Positions 52,264 through 62,453 are shown, counted from the stretch's first letter. The stretch: 64,000 bases of DNA from Xanthomonas sp. DAR 34887 (GCF_041245805.1 NZ_CP162490.1:4813001-4877000), one strand, 5' to 3'. Program-made: numbers and translations. The notes: generated by a model from the sequence alone, not told the origin.

Positions 52264-53082
52264 GGCGCCAGAATTTGCGCCGGTGCAGGGCCAAAGACTC
52301 ACACCTCTAAGCTTGGCCTGACTGATCACTGCCGCAACCTTAGCGTTAACGATAATTTTGTTAAAAGCCTGATGGTCGGATCCAAAATAATCTACGCTTC
52401 TACTTACTGGGGAGGTAGGAGCAATCAGAGGCTCAGGAAAAAACCCGCGCTTGATGACCGCATGCTTCTTCCTTCCGCATTGCCCACACTTCTTGGCGGA
52501 TACCTCTCCAATCGCTAACGGCACCTGCTCAGTCGCCAGAAGCTGCACCACATCGTGGAGTACTCGCCCCTTCGTATCCAGGACCTCTCTAGATTTGAGG
52601 TGCAAGGGCGCAAATATCGACTCCCACACATCCGACTTTACAAAGAACTCATCAAAAACCCAATTAAGCTGCATCATTGAATTTTTTCCCCATTTTGGGT
52701 CTTTGCGCATTACAAACGGCGCTTTCTGCGTTAAGCCAGTACCGCATTGAGGACAAAACTCTTTGGTCTCATAGGTACGCTCTCGATAGCCAAAATTTGC
52801 CTCTGGCTGCGGATAGCCATGCATGAACTCCGGCGTAAGTACACAATAGGGAGCGCTGGATATCTCTTCCGCAGTGAACTCTGTTGTCACAAAGTCGCTT
52901 GCGTCCCACTGCATCACCAATGCATGAACTTTTGGCCAATCAGCATTTGTTTCGGAAATTTTCCCTATAGCACTGCTTCCGCCGCCTGGAATAGGTCCGA
53001 TCTTAATTTTTAGATCTAGACCATCTAAAGTCTTTTCCCGCTCTGCGGTCAAGACAAAATTATAGCGATGACATATTTTCAT
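52261..53082 (-). CDS. Double-CXXCG motif immunity protein (SitI6-like)
   Basis: 273 residues. Two zinc-ribbon-like motifs are seen, KEFCPQCGTGL near residue 110 and KKCGQCGRKKH near residue 200, the double CXXCG pattern of the Myxococcus paralogue family that includes the SitI6 immunity proteins. It starts 12 bases after the RHS toxin gene 53095-56985 on the same strand, where the immunity gene of a polymorphic toxin is expected. It should neutralise the AHH/HNH-like tip of that protein. Confidence 0.75.
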   Translation of the reverse strand: MKICHRYNFVLTAEREKTLDGLDLKIKIGPIPGGGSSAIGKISETNADWPKVHALVMQWDASDFVTTEFTAEEISSAPYCVLTPEFMHGYPQPEANFGYRERTYETKEFCPQCGTGLTQKAPFVMRKDPKWGKNSMMQLNWVFDEFFVKSDVWESIFAPLHLKSREVLDTKGRVLHDVVQLLATEQVPLAIGEVSAKKCGQCGRKKHAVIKRGFFPEPLIAPTSPVSRSVDYFGSDHQAFNKIIVNAKVAAVISQAKLRGVSLWPCTGANSGA

Positions 53083-53094
53083 ATGCTCATTCTA

Positions 53095-56000
53095 TCAAAG
53101 TCCTAAAGCTTCGCGTATAGCCGGATAGTTTGCATAAATTCTCCTCGCAGCATTCATCACATCTTGACGGGTAGCATTTGCAGTTCCTTGTCCAGTGGGG
53201 ATCGCTGCACGCCAAGCAGCCGAGAAAGCTTTGTGCTCGTCCCGGGTAACCACAACAGAAAGCATATCACCCTTGTTCTGACCAAGCAGACTCGCGAAAC
53301 GCTTCTCAATTAAATGATGCACGTGGGTCCCAGAACCCACGCCCACGGCCTTCCTTAAGGCGTTGTAGCTTCCTAAACCGAATTCACCCGCACGGGTCAG
53401 GTTCCCGAAACCCTTCGTTGCATTCCCTACTCTGAACACTAGTAGGAAACCAGCCACCTTTGCGCCTCCCGCCATAGTACCTCCGGCAGGCGAATTCATC
53501 AGAGGTGCAATGATCGATTCCGCAACAGCATCAACATCCGTGAGGCTACCCTGCCCGGTGAACCAGTTTCGCTCAGTGAAGGCCTCAGTAAATGCATCAA
53601 AAGTGGAGTCGTTTGACTCGGGCGCTGGTGCTGCTGCATTTGGATTGTGAATAGGAACTCCGGACTCCGTGTACTGGGTAACCTGTACGTTTGATCCAGC
53701 AAACCCCTTACCATCGCACATGTGCGATCCGGTTACTTCAGCGCAGTTACCCGACGGGTCAGAGAACCGGAATGGATTGTTATTTGCGTACAAATATCGA
53801 TTGAATGCAACACCATCGGTGTTACTGGCCGCGAGAGGATCTACGGAAATGAACCTAGCCAATTTTGGATCATAGAGGCGCTGCCCCATGTACACCAAGC
53901 CAGTATCAGAGTCACTTATATGGCCCGTGAACCCCGGCACTCCCGGCTGAATCGGGTTATCGGACTCACCATAAGGTGTCCAGAAATAATGTTCCAATAC
54001 TGTTCCGGAGGCATCTGAAGTCCCAGCTAAGCTGCCAAGTGCATCATGGTGCATGTACTTCAGACTGGTCGCCGAAGAGCCAGTATTCCTGATTGCGATC
54101 AGCTGATCACCGAGATAGATGTAATCAGACTCATTGCCACCTTCCTTCGAATTAATCAGCTGGCCTGATGCTAAATAGTGCCAGGTGGAAGTATCGCCCG
54201 CCGCGGTCTCAGCGGAAGCGCGATATCCGGCAGCATCGTAAAGGTAGCGCTGAACATTCCCAGCCGCGCGCAGCCGGCCTCCCACGTCGAATAGGAACGG
54301 GTGGCCGTCTCGGTTAATCATGTTTCCGCTTACGTCGTACGCAAATGCCGATACGCCGCTACCATTCTGGTCGCGAACAAGCTCAAGACGATTATTATCG
54401 TCGTATATAAAGTTGCTCTCGCGCTTTCCCGGCAACCTGGAATATACGATATTGTCGAGCGTGTCATACGCAAATGAATAGTTACTGCTTCCTCCATATG
54501 CCTGCGCACTTGCCTGCACGAGCCGATTCAGCGGATCATAATCAAGCGTAATATTTCCTGAAACCCCACGCACGCCATCTTCAATCTTGGATATATTCCC
54601 TGCCGCGTCATAGCTGTAAGTCAACGAGACCGCCGAGCCTTCTTTAATCTCGCTGACCAAGTTGCGCGCGTTCGCCTGCGCATGTCTGACGATGCCATTT
54701 CCATAGGTCAGGGTGGTAATCATTCCCGCCGGCGAATACGAGATGTTGCCGGCCAATAATGAACCAGAGCCATCTTCAAGGCGAACGGCTTCACCCATAG
54801 CGTTGAGCGTCTGCCTTACCTCATACCCATTGGGGTAGCGGGTTCGAACAATTTCGCCAAGCGTGTTGTAGCCAAATTCTACGATCCGAGGCGCCTGGGC
54901 ACCAACAGACCTCTGCTCGCTTTCTATCACTCGCAGCGAATTGTAACTGCGAGTAGTTACGACCGGAACACGATTCTGGTTATAAGTCGTCGTCGAAGCA
55001 ATCAGGCCGTCGGGTGCGTAATCTAGGATCTGATCTCCAAGTCCGTCGCCATGCTCTAGTGTACGCAGGCGATTCATCACATCGTAGGTGCGTACGATGC
55101 GACGTTCCGAGGTTTGTGCTTCCGCGTAATTGCAATTGTCAGGGTTCGGAAGATCGAGACCTTGCACCGACCATTTGATATTTCCTGCCGCGTCATACGC
55201 GAACACCGTAGACCCGGTTTCCGGTTCGATGACCTTGCACAACCTAAGGTTTTCGTCATAGACATAGCGGCGTGTCAACGTTGGCGCAGGGTTTGATGGT
55301 GTCCCCGGCCCGGTGGGAGCGGCCTTCGCCGTAGCACTGGCGCGGGCAAGAACGTCTCCGCCGGCCGTGAGAGCAAATTCGGTGACCCCCACTTGGATTC
55401 CAACTTCCGAAGTGCCGTTCCGACCGCTAGCGACCAATGTTCCTGCCACGCTGCGCACCACTTGCGCGCGTGAATCGTTCGCCGACCACGTCAGACGAAC
55501 ATTGCAACTCTGCGCACCGATGGCCAACGTACAGATAGCGGGCTCTACCGAGAGAGTCCCACTCGGACCCGGCGGCACAACGAATGATCCGGAACCGCCA
55601 ATCTCGTTGTTAGGTCCACCAACAGGGGAAATGCCGTGTATATGGATGGCTTTGCCGGCCCGCTCCCGCCGCAGTTCGTTCGTCATCTGCAAGGAGAACC
55701 GATGACTGCCGCCGGCCATGCAGGCGGTAGCGACCCCAGCTTCGCTTGGCTGATTTGCGGTGCCACTCAATGCGAAGGTACCTGAACCCGCGGGGCCGCC
55801 TACGTACACGTGGAGTTCGATCGGGACATCCATCCGCGTAGAACATGCCCAGCCGTTAATCTGTCCGCTATCGGTGACCCCGTCGATGTTGCCAATAACG
55901 GTGGACGACGGTCCGTTGACCGTTATCTGGATGTCTGGGGTCGCATCGCCAAACCACTCTACCCCTTCCTCAAGCATGCGCCACTGAAAACTATAGACGC

Positions 56001-56985
56001 CAGGCAATGTCGGTGCCACGACATTGAACTCAAAAAGCGCGCCGATTTGCGGTGCGATTTGATCCCTCACCGCGACTCGCTGCACGCCCCACCGGTTATT
56101 GTTATCGGGGTTCCAAGATCCGAGCGTATAACCCGTCGAGGTCGACCATGTTGTGTTTCCGGTGTTTCGGAATCGCAGCTTGACTGGATAGGTCCGGCCA
56201 GCCTCCATGGTTCGTGGTACGTCTTGCTCATATGGAAGCGCATTGTTGAACTTCCCGGCAACAACGATCGTTTGGTTACCGCTCGTGCTGCCGAACAACG
56301 AACCGTTTCGATTCATCTGCCATTGCAGCAAATACTCCCCGATCGCCTGCGGTGCCGTCGCAGTGAACGTAAACCTAGCCGTACTGCCAGGTGCCACGTC
56401 ATAAGGCACTGCAATCTCACCAATTCCGAAATGAGCAGAGCTATAGCCCGATGCCTGTCCGAGTCGGTAGCCGTCTCCCGCGCGCCAGGTGGTGTTTCCT
56501 GTATTACGGAATGTAACAGCACCAGCATATGAAACACCACGGTCCATCGCCCCAGGAAGTTCCATGGAGACGTATTCGGCTCCATCAAAGGGAACTGGCG
56601 GCGCTGCCACAGTGATGGTAACCACTTGGGAACTCAGCTGGCGATAAACTTCGTCGCCATTGACGTTCCGAATGGCGGTCGCCTTCAGTACATATTCGTA
56701 TGTTCCAGCAGAGATCCCATTTTCTGAGTATGTTCCTGTAGGAAGAGTGGAAATCGTAACGTTGTTGCGGAGCAAGCGTATATCGGATAAATATTCAGCT
56801 TTAGGCCCCGTGCCGATGACGCCGCTCTTGATCTGGAATTGGTACGTAGCCGGCGCAGTATAACTGGTCTGAGTCGGACCCGTTAATTCAATCCACGCTT
56901 CAGCTTTTGCCTCACCACCTAATAATGTAAGGATGAGGAGTGCGATAAAAATGCACAACTTGATTGAATAGGTTTTCAGGTTCAC
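53095..56985 (-). CDS. Secreted RHS toxin with Nbr1-like Ig domains and AHH/HNH-like tip
   Basis: About 1296 residues from a GTG at 56985 with AAGGAAG upstream; it starts a signal peptide (LKTYSIKLCIFIALLILTLL..AKA). Residues ~20-370 hold beta-sandwich domains, two of them with the Nbr1-type Ig pattern (AVTFRNTGNTTWRAGDGYRL; LRFRNTGNTTWSTSTGYTLG). RHS/YD repeats follow from about residue 575 (YVYDENLRLCKVIEPETG) to the core end (YFWTPYGESDNPIQPG; GQRLYDPKLARFISVDPLA). The tip after about residue 1130 has THVHHLIEKRFASLLGQNKG and TRDEHKAFSAAWRAAIP, resembling AHH/HNH nucleases of the SitA6 kind. Operon with 57011-59668 upstream (25-base gap) and immunity gene downstream. Confidence 0.85.
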   Translation of the reverse strand: MNLKTYSIKLCIFIALLILTLLGGEAKAEAWIELTGPTQTSYTAPATYQFQIKSGVIGTGPKAEYLSDIRLLRNNVTISTLPTGTYSENGISAGTYEYVLKATAIRNVNGDEVYRQLSSQVVTITVAAPPVPFDGAEYVSMELPGAMDRGVSYAGAVTFRNTGNTTWRAGDGYRLGQASGYSSAHFGIGEIAVPYDVAPGSTARFTFTATAPQAIGEYLLQWQMNRNGSLFGSTSGNQTIVVAGKFNNALPYEQDVPRTMEAGRTYPVKLRFRNTGNTTWSTSTGYTLGSWNPDNNNRWGVQRVAVRDQIAPQIGALFEFNVVAPTLPGVYSFQWRMLEEGVEWFGDATPDIQITVNGPSSTVIGNIDGVTDSGQINGWACSTRMDVPIELHVYVGGPAGSGTFALSGTANQPSEAGVATACMAGGSHRFSLQMTNELRRERAGKAIHIHGISPVGGPNNEIGGSGSFVVPPGPSGTLSVEPAICTLAIGAQSCNVRLTWSANDSRAQVVRSVAGTLVASGRNGTSEVGIQVGVTEFALTAGGDVLARASATAKAAPTGPGTPSNPAPTLTRRYVYDENLRLCKVIEPETGSTVFAYDAAGNIKWSVQGLDLPNPDNCNYAEAQTSERRIVRTYDVMNRLRTLEHGDGLGDQILDYAPDGLIASTTTYNQNRVPVVTTRSYNSLRVIESEQRSVGAQAPRIVEFGYNTLGEIVRTRYPNGYEVRQTLNAMGEAVRLEDGSGSLLAGNISYSPAGMITTLTYGNGIVRHAQANARNLVSEIKEGSAVSLTYSYDAAGNISKIEDGVRGVSGNITLDYDPLNRLVQASAQAYGGSSNYSFAYDTLDNIVYSRLPGKRESNFIYDDNNRLELVRDQNGSGVSAFAYDVSGNMINRDGHPFLFDVGGRLRAAGNVQRYLYDAAGYRASAETAAGDTSTWHYLASGQLINSKEGGNESDYIYLGDQLIAIRNTGSSATSLKYMHHDALGSLAGTSDASGTVLEHYFWTPYGESDNPIQPGVPGFTGHISDSDTGLVYMGQRLYDPKLARFISVDPLAASNTDGVAFNRYLYANNNPFRFSDPSGNCAEVTGSHMCDGKGFAGSNVQVTQYTESGVPIHNPNAAAPAPESNDSTFDAFTEAFTERNWFTGQGSLTDVDAVAESIIAPLMNSPAGGTMAGGAKVAGFLLVFRVGNATKGFGNLTRAGEFGLGSYNALRKAVGVGSGTHVHHLIEKRFASLLGQNKGDMLSVVVTRDEHKAFSAAWRAAIPTGQGTANATRQDVMNAARRIYANYPAIREALGL

Positions 56986-57010
56986 TTGCGTCTTCCTTGA
57001 CTGCCTTGAA

Positions 57011-59668
57011 TCAATTGGAGGATTGCGCAACTTCTGTTGGTAACCCAAACAGGTTTCGCTTCACCGTGACTTTGCTGCCATCGGCACGAATGATCTGCGC
57101 TGGCTTTTGGTAGTCCGGCGCGTCATAGCCTTCAAAGCGGGTGATGCTCTGGTAACCGCGTGGATCGGTTGCAACTACAGTGGCGTTCGTCGTATAGGAT
57201 TGCGTGCTGACCAACAGACCCTGCTCACTGTCTTGTCCGGACGAAATCTTGCGGCCGAGCGCATCATATTCCAGCCACATACCAGAAGCCGCATTACTGC
57301 TGCTAGACGGATAGGAATTGAACGAAACCCGACCTTGGGTGTCAAACGCCTTGCGTACAAACCTCTGGGTTCCGACAGGATCACTGTTGTCGTACTCGCG
57401 AGTTAGAACTGGCTGCCAAAGTGCATCGTGGTAGGTCTCTTGGCGTAGGTTCCCCCGAATGGTGTCGGTGCGCCAGTGTCCACCCGGCAGCCCATACTCC
57501 TCCGCGTTCGTTTGACTAAAGTTTATGACAGTCTTCTGCCATTGGTTATCGTCAATCGGAGGCTGCACTTCATGCACTCGACCCATAGAGTCATACGAAT
57601 AGCCAGTGATCAAGCCCAGTTCATCGGTAGTGGACGTAATCCATCCGTTGTCATCAACAGTCATGCGATTGGTAGTGCCATCCGGATTTGTGACCAACCT
57701 TGGCACGCCCCTGTACCAATTCTCTATCCGCGTTTCCCTGGCCAAGCCATCGCGCACTCGCGCGATATTACCGTCAGCTGCATAGTCCACCTCTTGCTGC
57801 AACTTGCCAGCACGCCAGACGGCGATGGGCTTCGCCAGTGCGTCGTAACTGTATTGGTATGTTATTTTTCCGGTGCTGGGCTCAGTGACCTTAAGGATCT
57901 GATCTACCACCCAGGGCGTGGCGCTGTTGTGGTAATCGCGCTGCTCCGAGCGCGTTCCAGATGGGCCCGTCCGAGATATACTCGTGGCTCGTGCGTAGCG
58001 ATCGAAACCAGAGAAGCTTGAACGATAGGTGTCACCGTCTTGATAGATTGTACTTTCGCTCAACGCACTCAGCGTCCCGTCAAGTAGCTGACCTCCCATA
58101 ATTGCAAGAGAACGGCCAATGCGCTTAGGGAAGGGACCGTCATCAGATCCAAAGACATAGGTCCACTGTTCGTCTCGCATGACCTGCCTGCTCGAGTTCA
58201 GGACCTGCCTCTGCAACAGTTTGCGCTCATCGAGCCTGGGATCAACGCTAAAACGTTCGCGAACTTCAACGCCGTCCGGCTGCAGGCGACTGACCCAGCG
58301 TCCACGCGCAGTATCACCTGCTGGCCGCGCGTCATAGGCCCAGCTAGTCACCATAGTAGACAGCCCTGGTCCGGTAATCGTCCGTCGTTTCAGTGACCAC
58401 ATGTCGTAGTAGGGTGGTTGTGGCCCCTCGCAAGCTTCGGGGTTTCGTATGAACAGAGTCATCTCGAAATCGAATACGCCCTTGGCCCCGGTCGGTGCAT
58501 TGACGACCATCTGGGTTGGCGGACGCGCAGAACCGACCGCATTGGAGCACACCCCACTATCCTCTGCGTTTCGGTATGGCGCACGTGACTGCAGACGGCC
58601 AGAATGGCTATAAGCCCAAGAAGAACCATCTGGCAATGTGACTTTGGCTAATCCGGCGTCGTTGCTATTTGTAGCCTCGGCATAGGCATAGTTCCACACG
58701 CGACCATTCGCACTTACCGTCTTAACCCTTCCCTGTCCATCGTATGTCAAAGTGATCAGGCGTCCGTCACTAGCTTCGATGCTATTGAGGCGATAACCGG
58801 TATAGCTATAAGTAACCCAGTTTCCAAATCGGTCTTCAATGCGTGATGCAAGTAGATATACGCGTTTGCGATTGACGATACGAGATGCAGCGCCATCGCT
58901 GTACTTAGCAACAGCGTAAGGTTTCTCTACGCCCCAGTCGAAGAAATATTTTTTCCCATCGGGCGTGTATCCGATAAAGCCTTCGCCGGGATAGCCGTTG
59001 CGGGTTGAAGATAAACACGTAAAACGCGCTTTAGAAGTCGTAATCCACTTAGGATCCTCAAGCCCAGGAGCACTCGCGTAGTTTAAATCATCTGGGACCA
59101 AGAGCTGTTCACTCGCACCCTTGACCCATTTCACATCAATACCGAAGCCTATGTTGTCGTAACCATGGCCATCAATAACAAGTGGTGCAGTATTGGCAGT
59201 GCATCGTTGTGTCGTTAATGCTCCACCCGTGCTTGTGACCCATCCTGTCGCATTGGTCCAGACACCGGACAGGTGGGGAACTTCAATTTCCCAGTCGTCA
59301 AACAGTGTGAGGCCAGTGGCTTCGCTTCCATTGATTGCTCGATTAACTGATTCCACACCAAAGCGACGTGCCACGCTCACCGGCAGATCGAAATTGCCGG
59401 GCAATGAGACATCTTCCACGTAGAAGTCGGTACTGCCGTCGAAGCTTGATGTACGATCACCAAAAACCGCGTCGGCTGAAATAGCGGTCAGGCCTTGTGC
59501 CGACTTCACTCGCTTTTCATACTCTTGATAATCAAAGAGGCCGTCCTGCGCAAATACCCTTATAGGAGCAATTGCAAGCAGGAGCGCTAAAATTGATGTC
59601 CTTCGAAGGCGCCCACGGGCGCTAGGTAGACCCGAAGCAGACAAACCTTTCCTATCGGAGATATCCAT
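57011..59668 (-). CDS. Secreted RHS-repeat protein without toxin tip
   Basis: About 885 residues from the ATG at 59668 (AGGGAAGAT before it). Signal peptide with RRTSILALLLAIAPIRVFAQ. A DUF6531-like start (DVSLPGNFDLPVSVARRFGV) is followed by RHS repeats (NWVTYSYTGYRLNSIEASDG; GKITYQYSYDALAKPIAVW). It ends in FGLPTEVAQSSN without the usual core-end motif or variable tip. It directly precedes the toxin-bearing RHS protein and carries its own signal peptide, so the two may assemble into one shell after export, as TcB and TcC do. Alternatively it is one half of a gene split long ago. Confidence 0.75.
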   Translation of the reverse strand: MDISDRKGLSASGLPSARGRLRRTSILALLLAIAPIRVFAQDGLFDYQEYEKRVKSAQGLTAISADAVFGDRTSSFDGSTDFYVEDVSLPGNFDLPVSVARRFGVESVNRAINGSEATGLTLFDDWEIEVPHLSGVWTNATGWVTSTGGALTTQRCTANTAPLVIDGHGYDNIGFGIDVKWVKGASEQLLVPDDLNYASAPGLEDPKWITTSKARFTCLSSTRNGYPGEGFIGYTPDGKKYFFDWGVEKPYAVAKYSDGAASRIVNRKRVYLLASRIEDRFGNWVTYSYTGYRLNSIEASDGRLITLTYDGQGRVKTVSANGRVWNYAYAEATNSNDAGLAKVTLPDGSSWAYSHSGRLQSRAPYRNAEDSGVCSNAVGSARPPTQMVVNAPTGAKGVFDFEMTLFIRNPEACEGPQPPYYDMWSLKRRTITGPGLSTMVTSWAYDARPAGDTARGRWVSRLQPDGVEVRERFSVDPRLDERKLLQRQVLNSSRQVMRDEQWTYVFGSDDGPFPKRIGRSLAIMGGQLLDGTLSALSESTIYQDGDTYRSSFSGFDRYARATSISRTGPSGTRSEQRDYHNSATPWVVDQILKVTEPSTGKITYQYSYDALAKPIAVWRAGKLQQEVDYAADGNIARVRDGLARETRIENWYRGVPRLVTNPDGTTNRMTVDDNGWITSTTDELGLITGYSYDSMGRVHEVQPPIDDNQWQKTVINFSQTNAEEYGLPGGHWRTDTIRGNLRQETYHDALWQPVLTREYDNSDPVGTQRFVRKAFDTQGRVSFNSYPSSSSNAASGMWLEYDALGRKISSGQDSEQGLLVSTQSYTTNATVVATDPRGYQSITRFEGYDAPDYQKPAQIIRADGSKVTVKRNLFGLPTEVAQSSN

Positions 59669-60262
59669 ATCTTCCCTGCAGTTAGCGGTTGGACGCACTC
59701 AACGCGTTCAGCAATAGTACATCTACAGTGGCGGCGCCTGTCAAGAGCTTATCTCAACGAAGGCACTCGATCCGCCGAACGTGCTGCTCCGCTTGCTCCT
59801 TGCACTCCGGCTCTGGGCCAGACAACTCGAACTACGCCGCCGGACTGATGAAGTGAAGCACATTAGTCTTTGATCTGCAGACGTGTGCCTGCCGGCCAGC
59901 TGATCAGCAATCGCATGGTCGCCGAAGGCGTATCGCGCATGCGACTACTCGACAGTTCGCCTCCATGAGCTGCCTTGAACTGAGACCAACACTGCAGCTG
60001 AGCCACCAGCCAGGTTCACCTCATCCCGAGCGCCCACTGGAACTTCTGACCGGCACGATGGCCCCGGTATGGATACGCCTTGAAGCGAGGCTATGTACGA
60101 AGGTCTCTTCCGATGGATTCAGTGGGTATAACTTGGCGTGATCGCGGGCCAAGATAAAGGCAGTTGCTTATCTTCGATCAGCGCGAAAATTTCGCCGCTA
60201 CAAAGACCCTTAAGTTCGCAAGGAATTGGCCGTTATATTATAAATATTTCAGGAATCTCAGC
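59669..60262. other. Intergenic region
   Basis: About 590 bases between two divergent genes. No gene with a start signal is visible. The in-frame TTG at 60164 would extend the following gene by 33 residues, but its ribosome site is badly spaced. Confidence 0.4.
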
Positions 60263-61033
60263 ATGCATATATTCCTTATACTGATTTTGATTGGATCGCT
60301 GATTTGGGGGTGGATCACCATGGTCCCGTACCTGCTCGGCAATGACTGGCCGCTAACCGTCGCGGTTCCGTTCGTGGCTCTCATAGATGTCTTCTGGGGC
60401 GTGTCGACGATCTACTTGATCGACCTCCTCAATTCTCATTACAGAAAGAACAATGAATTCCTCAGAAAATTTTATCAGGAACTCCATTCGGATCTGTTTT
60501 CGCTCCTGGCCTTTGCAGCAATTCTCATCATAATTTTCACCTTGGCCAAGCCTACCTACTCGCTCTCCAACATTGACATCGCTTGCCTGGGAATACCGTT
60601 GTTCATCTATGCGATCGACTCCCTAGCTAGAGCAAAAGATCCTGCGGGAATTCTCAAGCTAAGTATCGCGCGACGCTTGTTCCTCATGACACCCCCAGCA
60701 GCATTGCTTCTTACATCTAGCTGGTCGCTGATACACATCTATTCGGGTGATGTCCCTGCTGGGGCCTCTCTCTGGATCCAGTTCTGCATTTTCTTTGCAG
60801 GCTTCGCTTCCTATGTTTCCTCCAAGCAGGTGCGTTATTTCATGATGCATCGCAAGCTTGGAATTTCTCCTACGATCCAGCGGCTCTTTAAAAAATTGAG
60901 AGGCGGAAAGCCGGGGATTTATGACCAAACGGCAGCTATGGCAGAGCACTTTCAGCGTGAGATGAGGGCGGCCACATCGAAGGCAGCATCCGAGCGCCGT
61001 AGAACCTCCAAGAAGAAACAGCCAAGGAGGTAG
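60263..61033 (+). CDS. Membrane protein of unknown function
   Basis: About 256 residues from the ATG at 60263, which has AGGA 8 bases upstream; a TTG at 60164 would add 33 residues. Six or so hydrophobic helices (MHIFLILILIGSLIWGWITM first) and a cytoplasmic basic tail (SKAASERRRTSKKKQPRR). No family recognised. AT-richer than the core genome. Confidence 0.6.
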   Translation: MHIFLILILIGSLIWGWITMVPYLLGNDWPLTVAVPFVALIDVFWGVSTIYLIDLLNSHYRKNNEFLRKFYQELHSDLFSLLAFAAILIIIFTLAKPTYSLSNIDIACLGIPLFIYAIDSLARAKDPAGILKLSIARRLFLMTPPAALLLTSSWSLIHIYSGDVPAGASLWIQFCIFFAGFASYVSSKQVRYFMMHRKLGISPTIQRLFKKLRGGKPGIYDQTAAMAEHFQREMRAATSKAASERRRTSKKKQPRR

Positions 61034-61142
61034 ATCATCTATCGTTAACTAAATGGCTGCACTCAAGGCATCCGCAGCGTCGCCAATAGCAAATAATTTG
61101 AAACATCGCTTCTCGCTGTGTATGCATACGTTATAGAGAGAA

Positions 61143-61324
61143 GGGTCTTAAGGCCATGCCTTTCAACGTCTTTGGATAGGCCAAACAAAAGCAATAGATT
61201 GCAGTCGCTCTATCCACGCCGACTCAACGGCAAGCTGGCCTTGACCGCGATGCAGGCAATGGAGAACCAGGGATTTGGAGCATCGGCAGATCAAAGGCGT
61301 TGAAAGGCATGGGCCTTAAGGCCC
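61143..61324. mobile_element. MITE-like element with 32-base inverted ends
   Basis: Left arm 61143-61174 and right arm 61292-61324 are inverted complements with two mismatches and one gap over 32-33 bases; both contain GCCTTTCAACG and CTTAAGG. The outer tip of the right arm is itself a palindrome (GGGCCTTAAGGCCC). The 117-base interior has no gene. Size and structure fit a miniature inverted-repeat element; no target-site duplication could be seen. Confidence 0.6.
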
Positions 61325-61538
61325 ATCGGTGCTGATCGCCAGTGGGCAGCCAATAGCCTGTCACAGCTCCGCTTAGCTGCCAGGTGCGAATTTAGAAGCG
61401 GCTGGGGACCCAGGCATGCGGTTTGAGATGGGCAATTCTTTGTTCCATGATCCGACAATGCACCTAGAGAGACCGTTCCCGATGCTCGCCTTCACCCGAA
61501 CATCGTTGGCGGCGCGAGGGTTCGCCCATGTGGCTAAT

Positions 61539-61554
61539 GCGCGCAAATGCGCGC
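61539..61554. promoter_or_regulatory. Palindromic operator candidate upstream of the HipB-like gene
   Basis: GCGCGCAAATGCGCGC has 7-base perfect arms around an AA centre, 43 bases before the regulator start. Short GCGC-type half sites recur at 61580-61594 (GAGCGTTTTTGCGCAC). This is where an autorepressor of the XRE/HipB type would bind. Confidence 0.5.
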
Positions 61555-61596
61555 GTAACGCCTGTTTCTTCTCGCAATGAGCGTTTTTGCGCACAT

Positions 61597-61905
61597 ATGA
61601 GCAAACTGCCCGTACAGACGCCTACTGAGATCGTCGAGGACCTGGGGCGGCGGATCCGAGCACGCCGCCTGGACGCCAACCTCACCCAAGCGTATCTGGC
61701 TGACAAAGCGGCCATTTCTCGGCGGGCCCTGGTTCAACTGGAGGCCGGGGGTGGATCAACGCTGCACACCCTGGCCAGCGTCCTGAAGGCCCTAGGCCTG
61801 GAGGAAGAGCTCACCCATCTGGTTCCCGCGCCGACGGTGAGTCCCATGGCAATGCTCCGTCTAGCTCGTCGCCAGAGGAAGCGGGCCAGCTCGCAGCCGG
61901 ACTAG
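61597..61905 (+). CDS. HipB-like XRE regulator without HipA
   Basis: About 102 residues from the ATG at 61597. The HTH is clear: LGRRIRARRLDANLTQAYLA, then KAAISRRALVQLEAGGGSTL and LASVLKALGLEEEL, the pattern of HipB-type antitoxins/regulators. The C-terminus is basic (LARRQRKRASSQPD). In type II systems hipA follows directly; here the next 740 bases hold no gene on this strand, so the regulator is an orphan or controls something else. A palindromic operator candidate precedes it. Confidence 0.8.
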   Translation: MSKLPVQTPTEIVEDLGRRIRARRLDANLTQAYLADKAAISRRALVQLEAGGGSTLHTLASVLKALGLEEELTHLVPAPTVSPMAMLRLARRQRKRASSQPD

Positions 61906-62453
61906 CGTCCTAACGATCAGGCCGCTTCCTTCGGGGCGACAATGGCGCTGCCCCGCTCAGAGGCGCGCCTGCCTACCGGTACTCACCCTGGTTGCGCAGG
62001 TGGGTGATCAGCCTCCACAGCTCCCTGAGTTCAAGTCCATCGATGCTCCCACCTGGTGGGCGCTGCCGAGCAACTGCGATCTCAGCTGATCGCGCGGCGG
62101 CACAATACGGCTTCGCCCCAGGCCCCAGTCCAACTGGGGCTTCCCAGCTGTGGGCTAGAACATCCAGGTAGTCACCGATTCAGGAGCGAAGAGTTCAAAC
62201 GTCCCGGCACTGCTGCTTGCCCGGACTGCAAGCTGGCGGCTTCGTCGTTGATCAAGGGCAGTGGTTGGCCCGCCGCGGAGCCGATCGGCAGACGGGACTC
62301 GGCGCCCGGGGAAAACGCTACTGCTGACCAGATGGGCGCGCAAGCGCCAGCCCCAGGGCCGCTCAAAGCGGCTACGAGGATAGACAGATGTCTTCCGGCC
62401 GCCGGCCTTCCCGAGCCGCCCCTGCCTGTTCCAGGAACCTCAAGGGCAAAAAG
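61906..62453. other. Non-coding region downstream of the HipB-like gene
   Basis: Open frames on both strands here lack start signals and overlap each other as shadows. No hipA remnant was recognised. The composition is GC-rich, like the core genome. Confidence 0.4.

Noticed and set aside
61118..61303. Small plus-strand ORF of 61 codons
   Set aside because: It lies across the inverted-repeat element, with no ribosome site and no coding character.
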